Positions 1 through 18,600 of a DNA stretch of 64,000 bases are shown one piece after another. Each line of letters starts with the position of its first letter. Within the stretch, counting starts at the first letter, position 1. The DNA is from Diploscapter coronatus (taxonomy: Eukaryota > Nematoda > Chromadorea > Rhabditida > Rhabditidae): the NCBI GenBank assembly GCA_964036155.1, contig OZ038422.1:42121201-42185200 (forward strand). Reading direction: 5' to 3'. The position numbers and the translations under genes are program-made. The notes beneath the pieces are model-generated. The model worked only from the letters and a program-made list of their open reading frames with translations, had not been told where the DNA came from and did not search any database.

Positions 1-252
1 CCCATACCTGATGATTCAAACACGACTATGGTATGATTTCTTTTTCCCAAATTTAAAATTGCAATATTATGGAATGGTGCTGAAATCCATTTTGATGCTA
101 TAATATGCTGTCTAAATCCTCATTTTTAAGGATTGTTATGAAATGATAAAAACACGCAGCAAATTATTATCAAAACGCATTGAAATAGATTTTGAACGAT
201 GAAATATCTCCATTTGATGGGCTAAACAGAAATTCGTAAAATTCATGTTTAG

Positions 253-366
253 GTAGCAGTGTTCGTGCTGATCATTCTATGCATTCTCGGCTCGGGAATC
301 GTTTGGAAATTCGAATTGCATAAGAAATTGAAGAGGGGCAATTACGACAGCGTCGCAGGAGGATAA
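253..366 (+). CDS. C-terminal exon of an unidentified single-pass membrane protein (partial)
   Basis: The exon opens after a TAG acceptor (251-252) and reads 37 codons to a TAA stop at 364-366. It begins with a hydrophobic stretch (VAVFVLIILCILGSGIVW) that would span a membrane, followed by a basic juxtamembrane segment (KFELHKKLKR) and a short tail ending GNYDSVAGG. This is the layout of a type I membrane protein with a brief cytoplasmic tail; the tyrosine in the tail could be a sorting or phosphorylation site. The rest of the gene lies left of the window. I do not recognise the family. Reading phase is inferred only from the open frame and the acceptor. Confidence 0.55.
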   Translation, partial: VAVFVLIILCILGSGIVWKFELHKKLKRGNYDSVAGG

Positions 367-1612
367 GTTATTTCATTTCCCTTTGTTAAATAGGTAGTTC
401 TTTTTAATTTGCACAAATTAGGGGTACTTATTTATTTTTTCATCAGTATTCCGAAGGAATACTTTATTCGAAATATTGATTTTTTTTTTGCACATTTGTT
501 CGAAAATCGAACATATTCAAATCGCGTATTCTTTCATGCATTAATTAATGACTCGATAAAATCGCACTTTATTTTTTTCTACTCATACTATTTTATTTTT
601 TTTCCTTGAAATATACTCATAATTGGTTTAGGTTGCACATTTTAAGCCCGGTTAGCAATTTGACTCATTAAGATTTATTATCGATATCCTAAAATTCTGC
701 CAAATATTGCGTATATTATGCTTTATGATTTAAAAAGTTATCATTCATGAAATAATATGGATAAATTTAAAATATTTCATGAGTGATCATATTTCACCTA
801 TAATAGCCGCGCTTAGATTATTTTCAAAGGTTTAAAAATTATTTATTAATTTTTGGTTAATTCGAAATTCACTTATCAAATTTCTATTAATGTTCATCCA
901 ATATTGCGACTCACCAATTTTAATTTTGCACCACATTTTCTCCTATCTCAGCGCACGATTTTCAATCGTTGACCAATTAAGCGGATCGTTTAATTCGTCC
1001 ATTTTATGGCAGTCTGGATTTATTGCAATTTACCAACAACTTCTCGAAAAATTACTTAATTCGAAGAATAGTTAGTTTTTGAAAGGCGAGAATTTGTTAA
1101 AGGCAAATTCTGATTAGAAAAACACCTTTGAGTAATTTTCAAAAACCTCTAATCAACGTGGAAAATATTCGTAGAACAGTAGAAGAACGGTTTTTCATAA
1201 ATATTTCGCTAAAAATTGCGATAAATTAAGATCATCTCTTCTTTCCATTAAATTATTTTGAATCTCAATTTTATGCCGGATCTCTCAGTAGCAATAATTT
1301 GTATTTTATACTTTGGTATTTTCGATTGGATAATTTCATCATTATTACTTTGTTCTCGTCATAAGTTATAAATTTATTTATTTATTTGGTTTTTGTTAAT
1401 TTTGTTTAGGGATAATTGTCGTAATTTTAACAATTAGTAACAATAAAGATTTCTAAATTCTAACGATCTAAATAACTCTACTTTATCATTGAATTATTTT
1501 TCTCTTAATTTTGAATGTTTGAAAGGGGAATTAATTGAGCTCTTTTCTTCCAACTTCAAAATGTTTGTATCAACAATATTTAACAAAAATATACGAAGAT
1601 CAGCTTCCTTTC
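367..1612. other. Intergenic, between convergent genes
   Basis: AT-rich DNA between the end of the membrane-protein gene (+) and the end of lars-2 (-). A run of TTTATT units at 1372-1387 reads as overlapping AATAAA on the minus strand, about 230 bases past the lars-2 stop, and is a candidate poly(A) signal. The short open frames here lack coding character. Confidence 0.5.
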
Positions 1613-8241
<6,629 letters not shown>

Positions 8242-9604
8242 CTGAAAAACCAATAGTTTTCCTAAAACCAATATACAACACAAAATATTCGATTACTTCG
8301 TGAAAATCGACGAATTTACTATTCTCTAAAATCCAAACCCAAATTTTAAAACGTTTATTTTCATCATAAAATTCTGTAAAAACTGACTATGTTTTGGAAT
8401 AAAATGACTTGTCTCATGTAAAGACGAAATTTGAGTGAAGACAATTGGATAGATTCGTTGTGCGAATTGGTTACGGTAAGAGAATTTTCTAGAAAATGAT
8501 AGAAATTCGACTTTGAAAGGAAAGAAATTGGAAAAGAGAACAAATTCTACCGGTGATTGAATTTCGACAATTCGAGCTCTTTTTCACACAAATAAGCTTA
8601 ACTAACATGTCACATTTGGGATAATCGATATTGGTAAAACGCACTCATCTTCAGAAAAGTGGGTGCATTTTACTAGTATTCAGAAAAATCATATCTTCCT
8701 TGTCGAGTGAAATGAAAAGTAAATATTTTCTGCTCCAAATCTATTTTTCGTTTGACAAAGAAGATACATGAGCATATCTTAATAAAAAAAATATGCTATT
8801 TTTAAAATTTGAAAATGATTTAGAAAAGCTATCACGACAAAAATATTTGGAAAAATGTGGCTCAAAATGTATCAGTCAATTTTTAACCTCATTTTTCAGA
8901 AAGCAGAAAAAAGAAATAAGATGCAATGTCATTCAACTGCGTAGGTCAGAGCAACAAAACGACTAGAATTGAAGCAAATCAATTGAAAATGATAAAAATG
9001 ACAAGAAAATGCGATAATATTCCAAAAATGCATTTTCTGTATCAAATTGAGACAAACATGAGTACTATACTTCTTTGATAAACTGGACCTCGTTAAAAGT
9101 ACTTACAATTTGATGAAAACAAACAAAGTTATCCAGGAAATAATTGCCCTTATAAATAAGCTGCTAGAAATTGCATACATCGTATGGAATCGTGATATAG
9201 AATAAGGCCGATTTTAATAAATTATGAAATGGCAAAAAGTGCATTATTTTATTTATGCAATGGTTTTACCATTCCATCCCTTTTATAGTCTACAACGCAC
9301 CAAAACGAATCGTTTGAAAGAACACGAAATTGTTGATTTGAAGAAAGGAAATTCGAAGATTTTTAGATTCTCTAAAGTCGATAGGGTTCATATGAAATTT
9401 GATTGATTTTCCATATGAAGAATACCATGTTTTGATAGGATTTTGAAATTGGAATACAAAATTGCACTATTTTTTTATTATATATTGTTCTTAGGCGATA
9501 ATATTCATAGTGCAAAAGCTACAGATTTAAACAATTTTAAAGAAGAACTAAAAAGTGGAAGAAAGGTAAATTTAAATAATTTTCTCACAGTGTTCTCTGC
9601 TGTT
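8242..9604. other. Intergenic, SNRK 3' side to lars-2 promoter
   Basis: Both flanking genes are on the minus strand. A TTTATT at 9474-9479 (AATAAA on minus), 126 bases past the SNRK stop, is the best poly(A) signal. A long hairpin lies at 8628-8679 (own entry). The 1.36 kb spacing is too wide for a typical nematode operon, so lars-2 probably has its own promoter here. No convincing coding exon was seen. Confidence 0.5.
8628..8679. other. Long imperfect hairpin (20-base arms, 12-base loop)
   Basis: Arms ATATTGGTAAAACGCACTCA (8628-8647) and TGGGTGCATTTTACTAGTAT (8660-8679) pair over 20 positions with one C-A mismatch and three G-U pairs in the RNA of this strand. The loop is TCTTCAGAAAAG. It could be a small-RNA precursor or a very short MITE, since both ends carry TA. 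No known microRNA sequence was recognised. Confidence 0.5.
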
Positions 9605-12600
9605 TCAGTTGACATCACAAACGAAATTGGCGTTATTGAGCCAGCAGTCGACTTTCTCCTTGTTGGTCTGCAGACACTCGAGCGGGTCGTCCAAACACAG
9701 CCACGAATTCGACAACAGGGGGGATTTCTGCAAATTAAAACTTTTTGCACAACTACAAGAATCGCGAATACAACATTTCATAAGAAAATCGAAATGATAT
9801 TCTGAAGCTTATTGGAAAACAATTCACCTAAAGCTGAAGTGAAATTTTGTATACGATAGTGAAACTTGGTTTTTTACTTTATTTTACCTTCGATGTTAAA
9901 GTAAAAGATTACACATCTTTCTCAAAATGGAAATAAGAATTTTGATACCTTTTCGAAATCGAGTTTCCTTTTTGAGGCATTTGAGATGCATCCTGAATCA
10001 TCTGATACAGTCTGCGTAGTGTTGGCTGTGTTTGCATCACCACTTCTGCCTCCGTCCAGAGAGTCACGCGAATGCAGACTGTCCAAGGAGCAGATCTGAA
10101 AATTAGACTCGTAAATATGAAATAAGATAAAATTGAGACATTATCCCTTCAAATTGAAGGTATTTTATCGTGCTTGCTTGACACTCAACAAAACTATTCT
10201 GAAGAAACGGATAAATGATATCTTTGAAACGTATTTACTAATTTACAGACAAAATGTACCTTGTAAAGCTGTTCATGCGATTTCGCTCTGGACAATCGTC
10301 TGATCCACTGCCTGCTTCCATCCACTCTAAAAGTGATTGATTTTATCTGAGTCCAATCAACGCAGACATCTCTCTTTTAAACAAAATATAAAGAGTAGAA
10401 AAATCAATGTATCATTTACAAAAACAATCTCCAAACCTGTTCAAATTCTTCAAAAAAGGCTAGGAATAAATAAAAATAACCAACCTAATAGCATCAATAT
10501 CCCTCGGGGGAGTGCCTAGCCAGCTTTCATCCCTCTCCCTCTCCCTACCACTCTCGTCTTCCTCATCATCTATCGTCCAGTCTCGCAGAATCTTCTCTGC
10601 TGTGTGCGATCTGAAACATTTTTGCATAAAAATAAGATTCTAAGTTCTCACAATGCTGAAATTTGAAATTCTGTGCATAGTGGATTGATAGAAAAAGGCA
10701 AACATCTCCTCTCTATATAATATTTCAAGAAAAGTTAGGATTATGAGAATTGCGATATATCGAGCTGCAATGAAGATATGCTTAAAAAATCATAATGAAT
10801 AAAATGTACTGTATTCACACGATAGTGCATATCCTTTTGCTGAGACTATCAAAAATATTAAAAAACGCAAAATTCCCGACCTATGCAAGAGTCTGGCCTT
10901 TCTGCATTCGTTTCTGTCGCCATCCAACTGTGTCATTTCGGGAATGGCTCTCAAATAGACGGAGAAGGGCAGAGGCAGAGAGCCGCAGCACCAACTTGAG
11001 GTGCTCATTGAGGTGAGTGAGGAGGGAGACGCCGTCGAGGGCGAATCCAGGGCTGAACATCTGAAAATACCTATTTTTAGAAAACTTGAAATAACCCGAA
11101 GACGGAATGACGAGACCCTATATTCAGAGGTATGTGAGGATGTGAAAGTAGATAGAAATATTGCTGGGAAAGATAGGTTTCGTCATTTCTAGTTACCGTT
11201 CTAGAAATTCGATAAATTAACTGGAAAATGTACGATAAATGTTTTTCTCAAGTCTAGAAACCTATGTGTAATACGTAAATGAAAATCCCGTCATACTTTG
11301 AGAGGGAGAGTTGTGTTTGAAATAAGTTTTATTTTCAAATCGAAGGTTAAGATGATTATTAAATATTATGACCTGCACGTAGAATTCATCCTCGCAAATA
11401 AACTTCGAAAAAATCTACCTCCTCTCGAGTCCATTCATCTGTGCATGTTTTGTCCCGTCGTTGTGTGTCGTCTCCTGCGCATTGGTGGATTCTCCGTCTG
11501 GAATTGTTTATTTTTTGAGACTTTCAAAAGAACCTCCAACCTTTCTGTCCATTGGCATTGCACGTTTTGTAGAGCGGATTCTGATGTCCATTTGTGGTTC
11601 TTCGTTTATCGACCCCATCGCTGGAACCGTCATCTTCGTCGTCGCCTTTGTCATCTGAATATTCAAAATATTCAACTTTATCTAATTTAAAATTTTTTAA
11701 AAATCTTTATACTCTAGAAAATTTACAAGATAAAAATTTAGAAGGAATAATTTCTCAGAAATAATCTCCTACCCGATCTCCTTCTGCAATACTTGGTTCC
11801 AGCAGCGAATAGCAGCCGTTTTCCCTCTTCATCATCAGAGGCTTCAGAAGATGAACAACTAAAATTAAATCGCTTAAAATTTAAATTGATACTACTTCTT
11901 TATTTACACTAACAGGCTGGTATATTATCTTTCTAATTCGTTCCCATATTTATGAACTCTCTGAAGCATACATATTTCTATTTCAGTGTTTTTCACAAAA
12001 ATACTAAGTGAACAAAAATTCTACCAGCTATTAGTTTCGTGATCAACAAATTCCTATCTAATTCCTTCTACCCTAGTTAAAAAGTGTCTTGCATTTTCAT
12101 GACTTTTTTACATGCGACAAAGTAAAAGTGATTTCAGTCACAGAGAGAAGTGATTGCATTCAAGTTTTTAATAAAAATTTCTGATTTTCAAGTGAAAACT
12201 AAAACAAAGAGCTCTATTCAACTATGAAAGATAGTTTTCACTATTTGGACCTCAAAATCAGCGTAGAAGTTTGCAGAATAATTGGTTGACAAATAAATCC
12301 GGTCACATTCCATTTTCTAGCTTTCAAATTTTTTTCCAGATGATAAAATAACTTTTCATCCTTACATATTTAAAAAAAAAATTCTGAAAGCCTTGAAAAA
12401 AGACTATTGAATGTGACAAGACTTTCTTACCAACCTCGAAGAATAAATGCGACTGACCTAGTGCTTCTCCTAGCATTGGAGATGAAGAATCGTTTCTGGT
12501 GCACTGAGGGAGGCAGGCCCGTGACAGGCACTCCACCTACCGAGGCGATAGGCGACATTGTAGACAGGGCCGAGGCCTTCTCGTAGCGCCTGCAAACGTC

Positions 12601-15600
12601 CGGTGAAACAATCGCCTGACGATGACGGATTATTCGAACCGAACTGCAAACCAAACAAATCAGGAACACGGTTAGTATAGGGGGGATGACAGAATTATCG
12701 AGTTTAATTGATCATCGATGTTTAGTCCGAACATTAGGTTGAAGTGTTGAAGGCGATTTATGAAATTCTTTGCAAAAAAAACTAATTTACAAAAAGGATT
12801 AAATCTGAGCAAGTTTATCCCGAAAACCTCGGTTATTTTGGAGACAAAATGCTTTCGATTTCATTATTTTTTTTCTAATTCCGAACTTTGACTATAATCA
12901 CGGTCAAATTTTCTTCAATACATGCATAAATCGCCTGCATAAACGACAAGAGGAAAAACGCAACAAAATTTCGTTGAAACATAGATTTTGATTAGTCTTC
13001 ATTTCCTCAACATATTAGAAGACACATTTTTGAAAGACATTATTTTTAAAGATTGAGACCTATTCAACCACTCATTAGAAACTTCAATAAAATCACTCAG
13101 GGCTCCCTTCTTCTACTAATAGGGAAAAATTGTACCTATAAGTTTGCGCGACCCCGGTTGGTGTGCTGGTGACGGTCTTGTGAGGGACTATGGGTGGGGC
13201 AGAGACTGTTGAACTGTTTGCTGATGAGGGACGAGTAGAAGAATTTGGCGGAAGGTTTACAGAGGCCTAGACGATAAAACGTAAATTTTACATAGTTATA
13301 CGAGATGATATAAATTTTGGAATAATTTTTATCAAATGTAAAAAAACTTCCTCCTAATTCTATTGCAATTCACCTCAAACATTCAAATATTTTTGGTTCG
13401 AATACCATACCTGACTGCTTTTTGTAGCCTGCAGGGGTCCATGTCTGGCAGAAGAAGGGACGTGCACTACACCGGTTGAGGCTGATCTAGATTTATCCTT
13501 TGTAATTTATGTCACGACAAGATTTCGATAACTCTTGGTTATCAATTACGCACGAAACATAAAAATTGCAATATTTGTCAGAAAACGTGATGTCGGACAG
13601 ATTCACTCAGAATCAGATTTGTAAATTTTCGCACTCCAAATACCCGTATGAACGAAATAGTATGTCCTTTCGAGAAACAGAAAGAAGACATGCTCTTTTC
13701 TCTCTCTCTCTCTCTCTCTCGATAAGACATTCTATCTCTATTACGCAGGCACCCGCGAATGTGAAGATTTATAAGTCTGTTCAAGATAGCCAAAATCATT
13801 GATAATAAGTGCTTCATCAAATGCTTGCCTACTGATAAAAATTGCAAACTCACTTATTCTTCAAAATTCATCCAAAATGTTCGAAAATCTCACCTATTCG
13901 TTCTTGCCATTCCGGTAGCAGTAGGCATGTGCAGAAGTCCGTGATTCGCCGATCCGGCTTCCGATTCTTCCCCTTCCTCGCAGATTCCCAATAAATGGGG
14001 CGATGAAGACAGTTTTCGCATTCCTCAAAAAAAACCAATTTATTTGAAAAACGAAATGAAACTCAAACCTCCAATAGTTGAAGTCGAGACTTTGAGACGC
14101 GATAGTGAAGAGAGGGACGACATTGCTGAAAAATATTCGTGTTAAATTAAGTAGATATAAGAACAAGAAATTCAATATATTTAAATAAACCAAACTATGA
14201 AAATCAACGTTGGGAATTTACCAAAAAACAAGTATTTTTTTAAAAAAATATCTTGAAAAGGTTCATACGAATATCATTAATGTTAGTATTTGAAAAATGA
14301 ATCTATCGTTAAACTTGATGGGAAAAAACTAAGAATAACATTACCAGGTGACGTTCGACCGCTGCTAGATGCTGGTGGTGAGGGCGAACGACTGCTTCGA
14401 ACACTGTCAGGACTGGCTGCACGTCGAATACTTCCTGAAACATATTTTCTTAATTTTTTTTAAGATAAAATTTTAAAAATTTGATATTCTTCAGAGGCTT
14501 CTTGTACTAGCTATGTTTTAAAACTTTCATAACTAGAATGCAATTTCTTCTGATATTGGTGTAATGCCGGTGTTTGCTAACTAGTCGTAAATTGGCTTGT
14601 CAAAACCAATGAGTTTCACGAATAAAGGTTTGAAATTTTGAGAAACAAAGGTAAGTTTTCGATTGTCTTGTTATTCTAACAAAGGGTAGATACAGAGAGC
14701 TCCATCGTTAATTCTCCCATAGCTAACAACGCAAAGTTTAGTCAGGTATGCTAATATTTGCTTACTTAATTCAAGAAGATCTTGAACGGCCTGGGGACTG
14801 ACTCTGTCACGGGCTGCCGCATTGAACATCGACACGGATGGAGAGGAATTCCTGAAACATAGCGAAATAAATCAGGGTATTTCTTCGAATTTTAGAATTT
14901 TTGAAGAAAAGCACAGACAATTAGAGCCGTGTTATATACGCTAAACTTGTCACTTCACAATGCAGAATTTGATAAAATGCAAGATAAAAAATTAGAAATT
15001 GGTAACCTGGAAAAGTAATTGCAATAGATGCATCGTTACACACGAAATGATATGAGTAAAATCTTTTTCCTATAATATTCTACTGTTTCATCTGCAACGA
15101 TACAACTACCTTCCAAAATGTATAGAATTAAAAAAAGATAATTTCAAAAATTGCATTTCATCAAACGTTTCTGCACAACTTCAAACAGTGTCACAAATTA
15201 ACGTTTTCACGACAAAGCCGTCACATTATCGCTTATGTGTACAAAGGGAAGTTGAAGTGTGAAAAGCGGAAAAGGGTGCGTGGATTTAGATGCAGGAAAG
15301 TCACTAATTCAGTCGAATAGTCCAGTCTAGATTTAGTCATCCATCAGTCCATTCTTGTGCAGTTCCTCTACCAGAGGAGCAGAGCTAAGGCACACTAGAG
15401 AGAGAGGTCATTCAAGACTTTTGTGGCTATTGGTGGCTTTATCATTTCAAATAATTACAGTATCGTTTCTACCGTAATCCATTTAGATAAAATTCCAATT
15501 CAGTTAGGCCTTTTCTCAATTTGACCTGAGAAATTTCAGTATCTTCACCAATAGCCCTTTTCAACAGCATTTCAGTGCAGGTAGAGTCTTATCTGGCGAA

Positions 15601-18600
15601 CCTCCTGACAAGTCGTGTGGCGGTCTTGCTGCGTCTCAGATGTCTGATTTTGCCTGCAGTCAGTTCTGCCTCAGTGTCACTGCTCACCCTGTGTGTGGGC
15701 ATGTGCCCCATTCCCATTCCCGTTCCCTCATCTTCCTGGCTATATCTCTGGAGTTCTTCCTCTTCGGGCTCCATGCTGGTTCTCTGGCTCTGATCAAGCA
15801 CTCCGTGCTCTTCGATTGGAGTGAGATCTTCGAATAGGGAGTGTTGTCGCGAAAGGGGGTTGAGGTGTCTGTCAGGGAGAACATTTAGGGTGTCCGTGTT
15901 GTGAGTGCGAGGGCTGGTGGGAGGGACGAGAGAGGAGCCCTCATCGGACAGGGCACTGACCGAGGCTGCATCCGACCCTTGGCGAGAGATGTGACTGCAT
16001 CGACTGCTCGTCAACGCATTCCGATCTGACATCGGGGGGTAAAACCTAAACGTCCATTGCTTATTTCATATAGCAGGACTGTACGCTAAAATCGAGGTAT
16101 TTAAAGAAAGCTATTGGTTTATCATATACCACTTTGAACCTCAGCGTACAACCCTGACTTTCATGTCAAAATGATTGATCATTCCTCATTCCTGACTACT
16201 CAAAATAATCATAGATCATAGCATGAACGAGGCTAAATAATAATAATAATAATGCAGAGGAATCTATTTAGTTCAGAGGAAATATAGTTGAAATTTGAAA
16301 ATAAAAAAAATGGAAAATTCTTTTCAACTAATTTCCCAGATGGATTATTCAGATATATATCGATATGTCCCGTTTCCCATTCACATGAAACTGAGCATTT
16401 GACTCGACAACACTCACGAGGCAGACAATATATGAATCTTCACCGATAAATTAATAATTACGCTAATTTTGACGTTTCTTTGAAAATTTTAGAAATCGTA
16501 AAATGTCTCTTCTCATCGAAATACAATAGCCGTTTTTAAGAAATATATATCTCTCATTTGAAACTTACAAAATTCAAAGAAACGCACTTCGAATATTGAT
16601 GAACGAAAGCCAACATTCTTAACAAAATTGAACTCATAACTTTCGTTCATCCTAATCCCGAAAATACAACAACATTTTTAGAGAAAAAAGATAAATCGGA
16701 AAAGAATGCTGACGTACCTGCTACTCTGCCTACTAGCAGATCTGAGGTAGGAGCTGAGTTCCTCCTCGCTCTCCTCCTTGAGAATGGTGCAGGGTCGTGC
16801 TCGCCACGAATTCGACCTGCTTCTGCAGCGAGAACCCGTCACTGATGAAGGACGAGACGAGCGGGATTCTCTGGAAATTAACATAATTAAAAAATGCTCC
16901 AAAATACCACAAATGAAGTTTTAATTTTGTATAACACAATGAAAAATTCCCTTCAAAATTAGGTTAAAGAAAATCGCGAAATCTAATTGCTTATTGCATT
17001 GATTTTAGAATCGTAAAGATGTTCAGGATGATTTTTGAAATCTACTCTATAAATATTTTTCACAAGAAAGACAAATCTCTAAACCGTTTTGAATTTGCGT
17101 TAAGTTCATGAGATAATAAAACTCATAAAAGGAAGCAATAATTTAGCAAATCGTAGAAAAATGCTTACTGTTCAATCAAATCCTCATCAGGAATGTGTCC
17201 GCCCTCCTGGGAGTTGAGTTCTCTGGCCTGGTCCTCCCTCCTCGACGCGAGCACTCTCTCAGCCAGCAAATAATATGTTGCCGTCATCGAATTATACTCG
17301 TCATTTTCAAGGGCACTAAAAATAACACATGAAAATATCTTTCCTATGTTTCAGGTCAAGCATATTTAGGGAAGATATTTTACTCTTTAATACGCAGCAC
17401 AAAAAATATCGATAAAAATTTCACCAAAATGATAAAAATGGAACTATAATTTCAGCGAATTTCTATATGCTTCAGGATAAGTTCATTTTCAGACTTGTTT
17501 TAGAAGAGTGTTAGAGACAAGAGGAAAATAGGCAAATATTCTAAAACAAAAAATACCTCTGAATTTGGTCTTCAGTGCCAATCTGGCCGGCAACCATTCG
17601 CTCGATGATGATCGTGTGGTCAGAATGGCTCAGATGGTGTCGAACGATTAGGGGGAGGATCTGGAAAGTATCATAAGTCAAATAATCCCTCCAATTTTCT
17701 ATTGGAAATCTGTGAAAACGAGGAAATGTCATTCTCCAGCCTCGTCCTTTCTTACTATATCATTTTTGATGCCTTATCAAAATGATCATGACGATGATTA
17801 TTACCTTAGCATGTCCCCGATCTCCAGCCTTGACCCAGGCATTGTCGACGATTTCCGAGAGATTGGCTCGTTTCGAGGGGTCGCGCACGAGCATTCGCTG
17901 GATCAGACTAAAAATAAACGCATTTAGAAAAAAAAACAACGTTTGTGTTCTGCTGTTAGAAATCTCATTTTACGAAGTATTATACAAATAATTCTTTTTC
18001 ACTTCAGACAAATCAACAGCTTATCAAGTGCTTCTGATAAATGATAAATATGTATTAATGATCATAGAAATTTGAATTTAATTGATAAAAAAAGTTCCTT
18101 TGAAGCCTACTTTTTGCAGGGGTTAGAAAGATGATCGGGCACCGCATAGCGACAGTCCAGAATCTTGGTCAGAGTTTCTGAATCGTTGGTTTCCTGGAAC
18201 GGCAACCGACTGCACACGAGCATGTACAGAATTACGCCGAGGGACCAGACGTCTAAAATCGAACGATAAATAAAAATGGAGAGGGTATGTTTCAAGAAAT
18301 GTCTAATAATCTGAGAAACTATCATTCACCATAATCAAACAGGAACGTAATTTATTCCATCAGAAAATTTGATGTTATGAAAATGCTAAAAAAAGTAATT
18401 CTCAGATTTAACGTTTTACAAAGTCAGACAAATTGATAAGAAAATAGCGAAAGTGCAAGTTGTAAACTTTGAAAAATGGTAGAAAATGAAAAATTCTCAC
18501 CAACAGCAGGCGCATCGTAGGCATCGCCCAGGAGAATCTCGGGTGCTGAATAGGCGAGCGACCCGCACGATGTCTGCAGCTGCTGGCCTGGCTCGTACAG

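Noticed and set aside
8242..9604. SNRK and lars-2 as an operon
   Set aside because: Same strand, but 1.36 kb separates stop and start, much more than nematode operon spacing.
11298..11690. 130-codon plus-strand open frame
   Set aside because: It is the reverse complement of three SNRK exons that join in frame on the minus strand.
13393..13406. GGTTCGAATACC resembling a tRNA T loop
   Set aside because: Spacing is wrong by one base and no cloverleaf can be drawn around it; lies next to a splice donor of SNRK.
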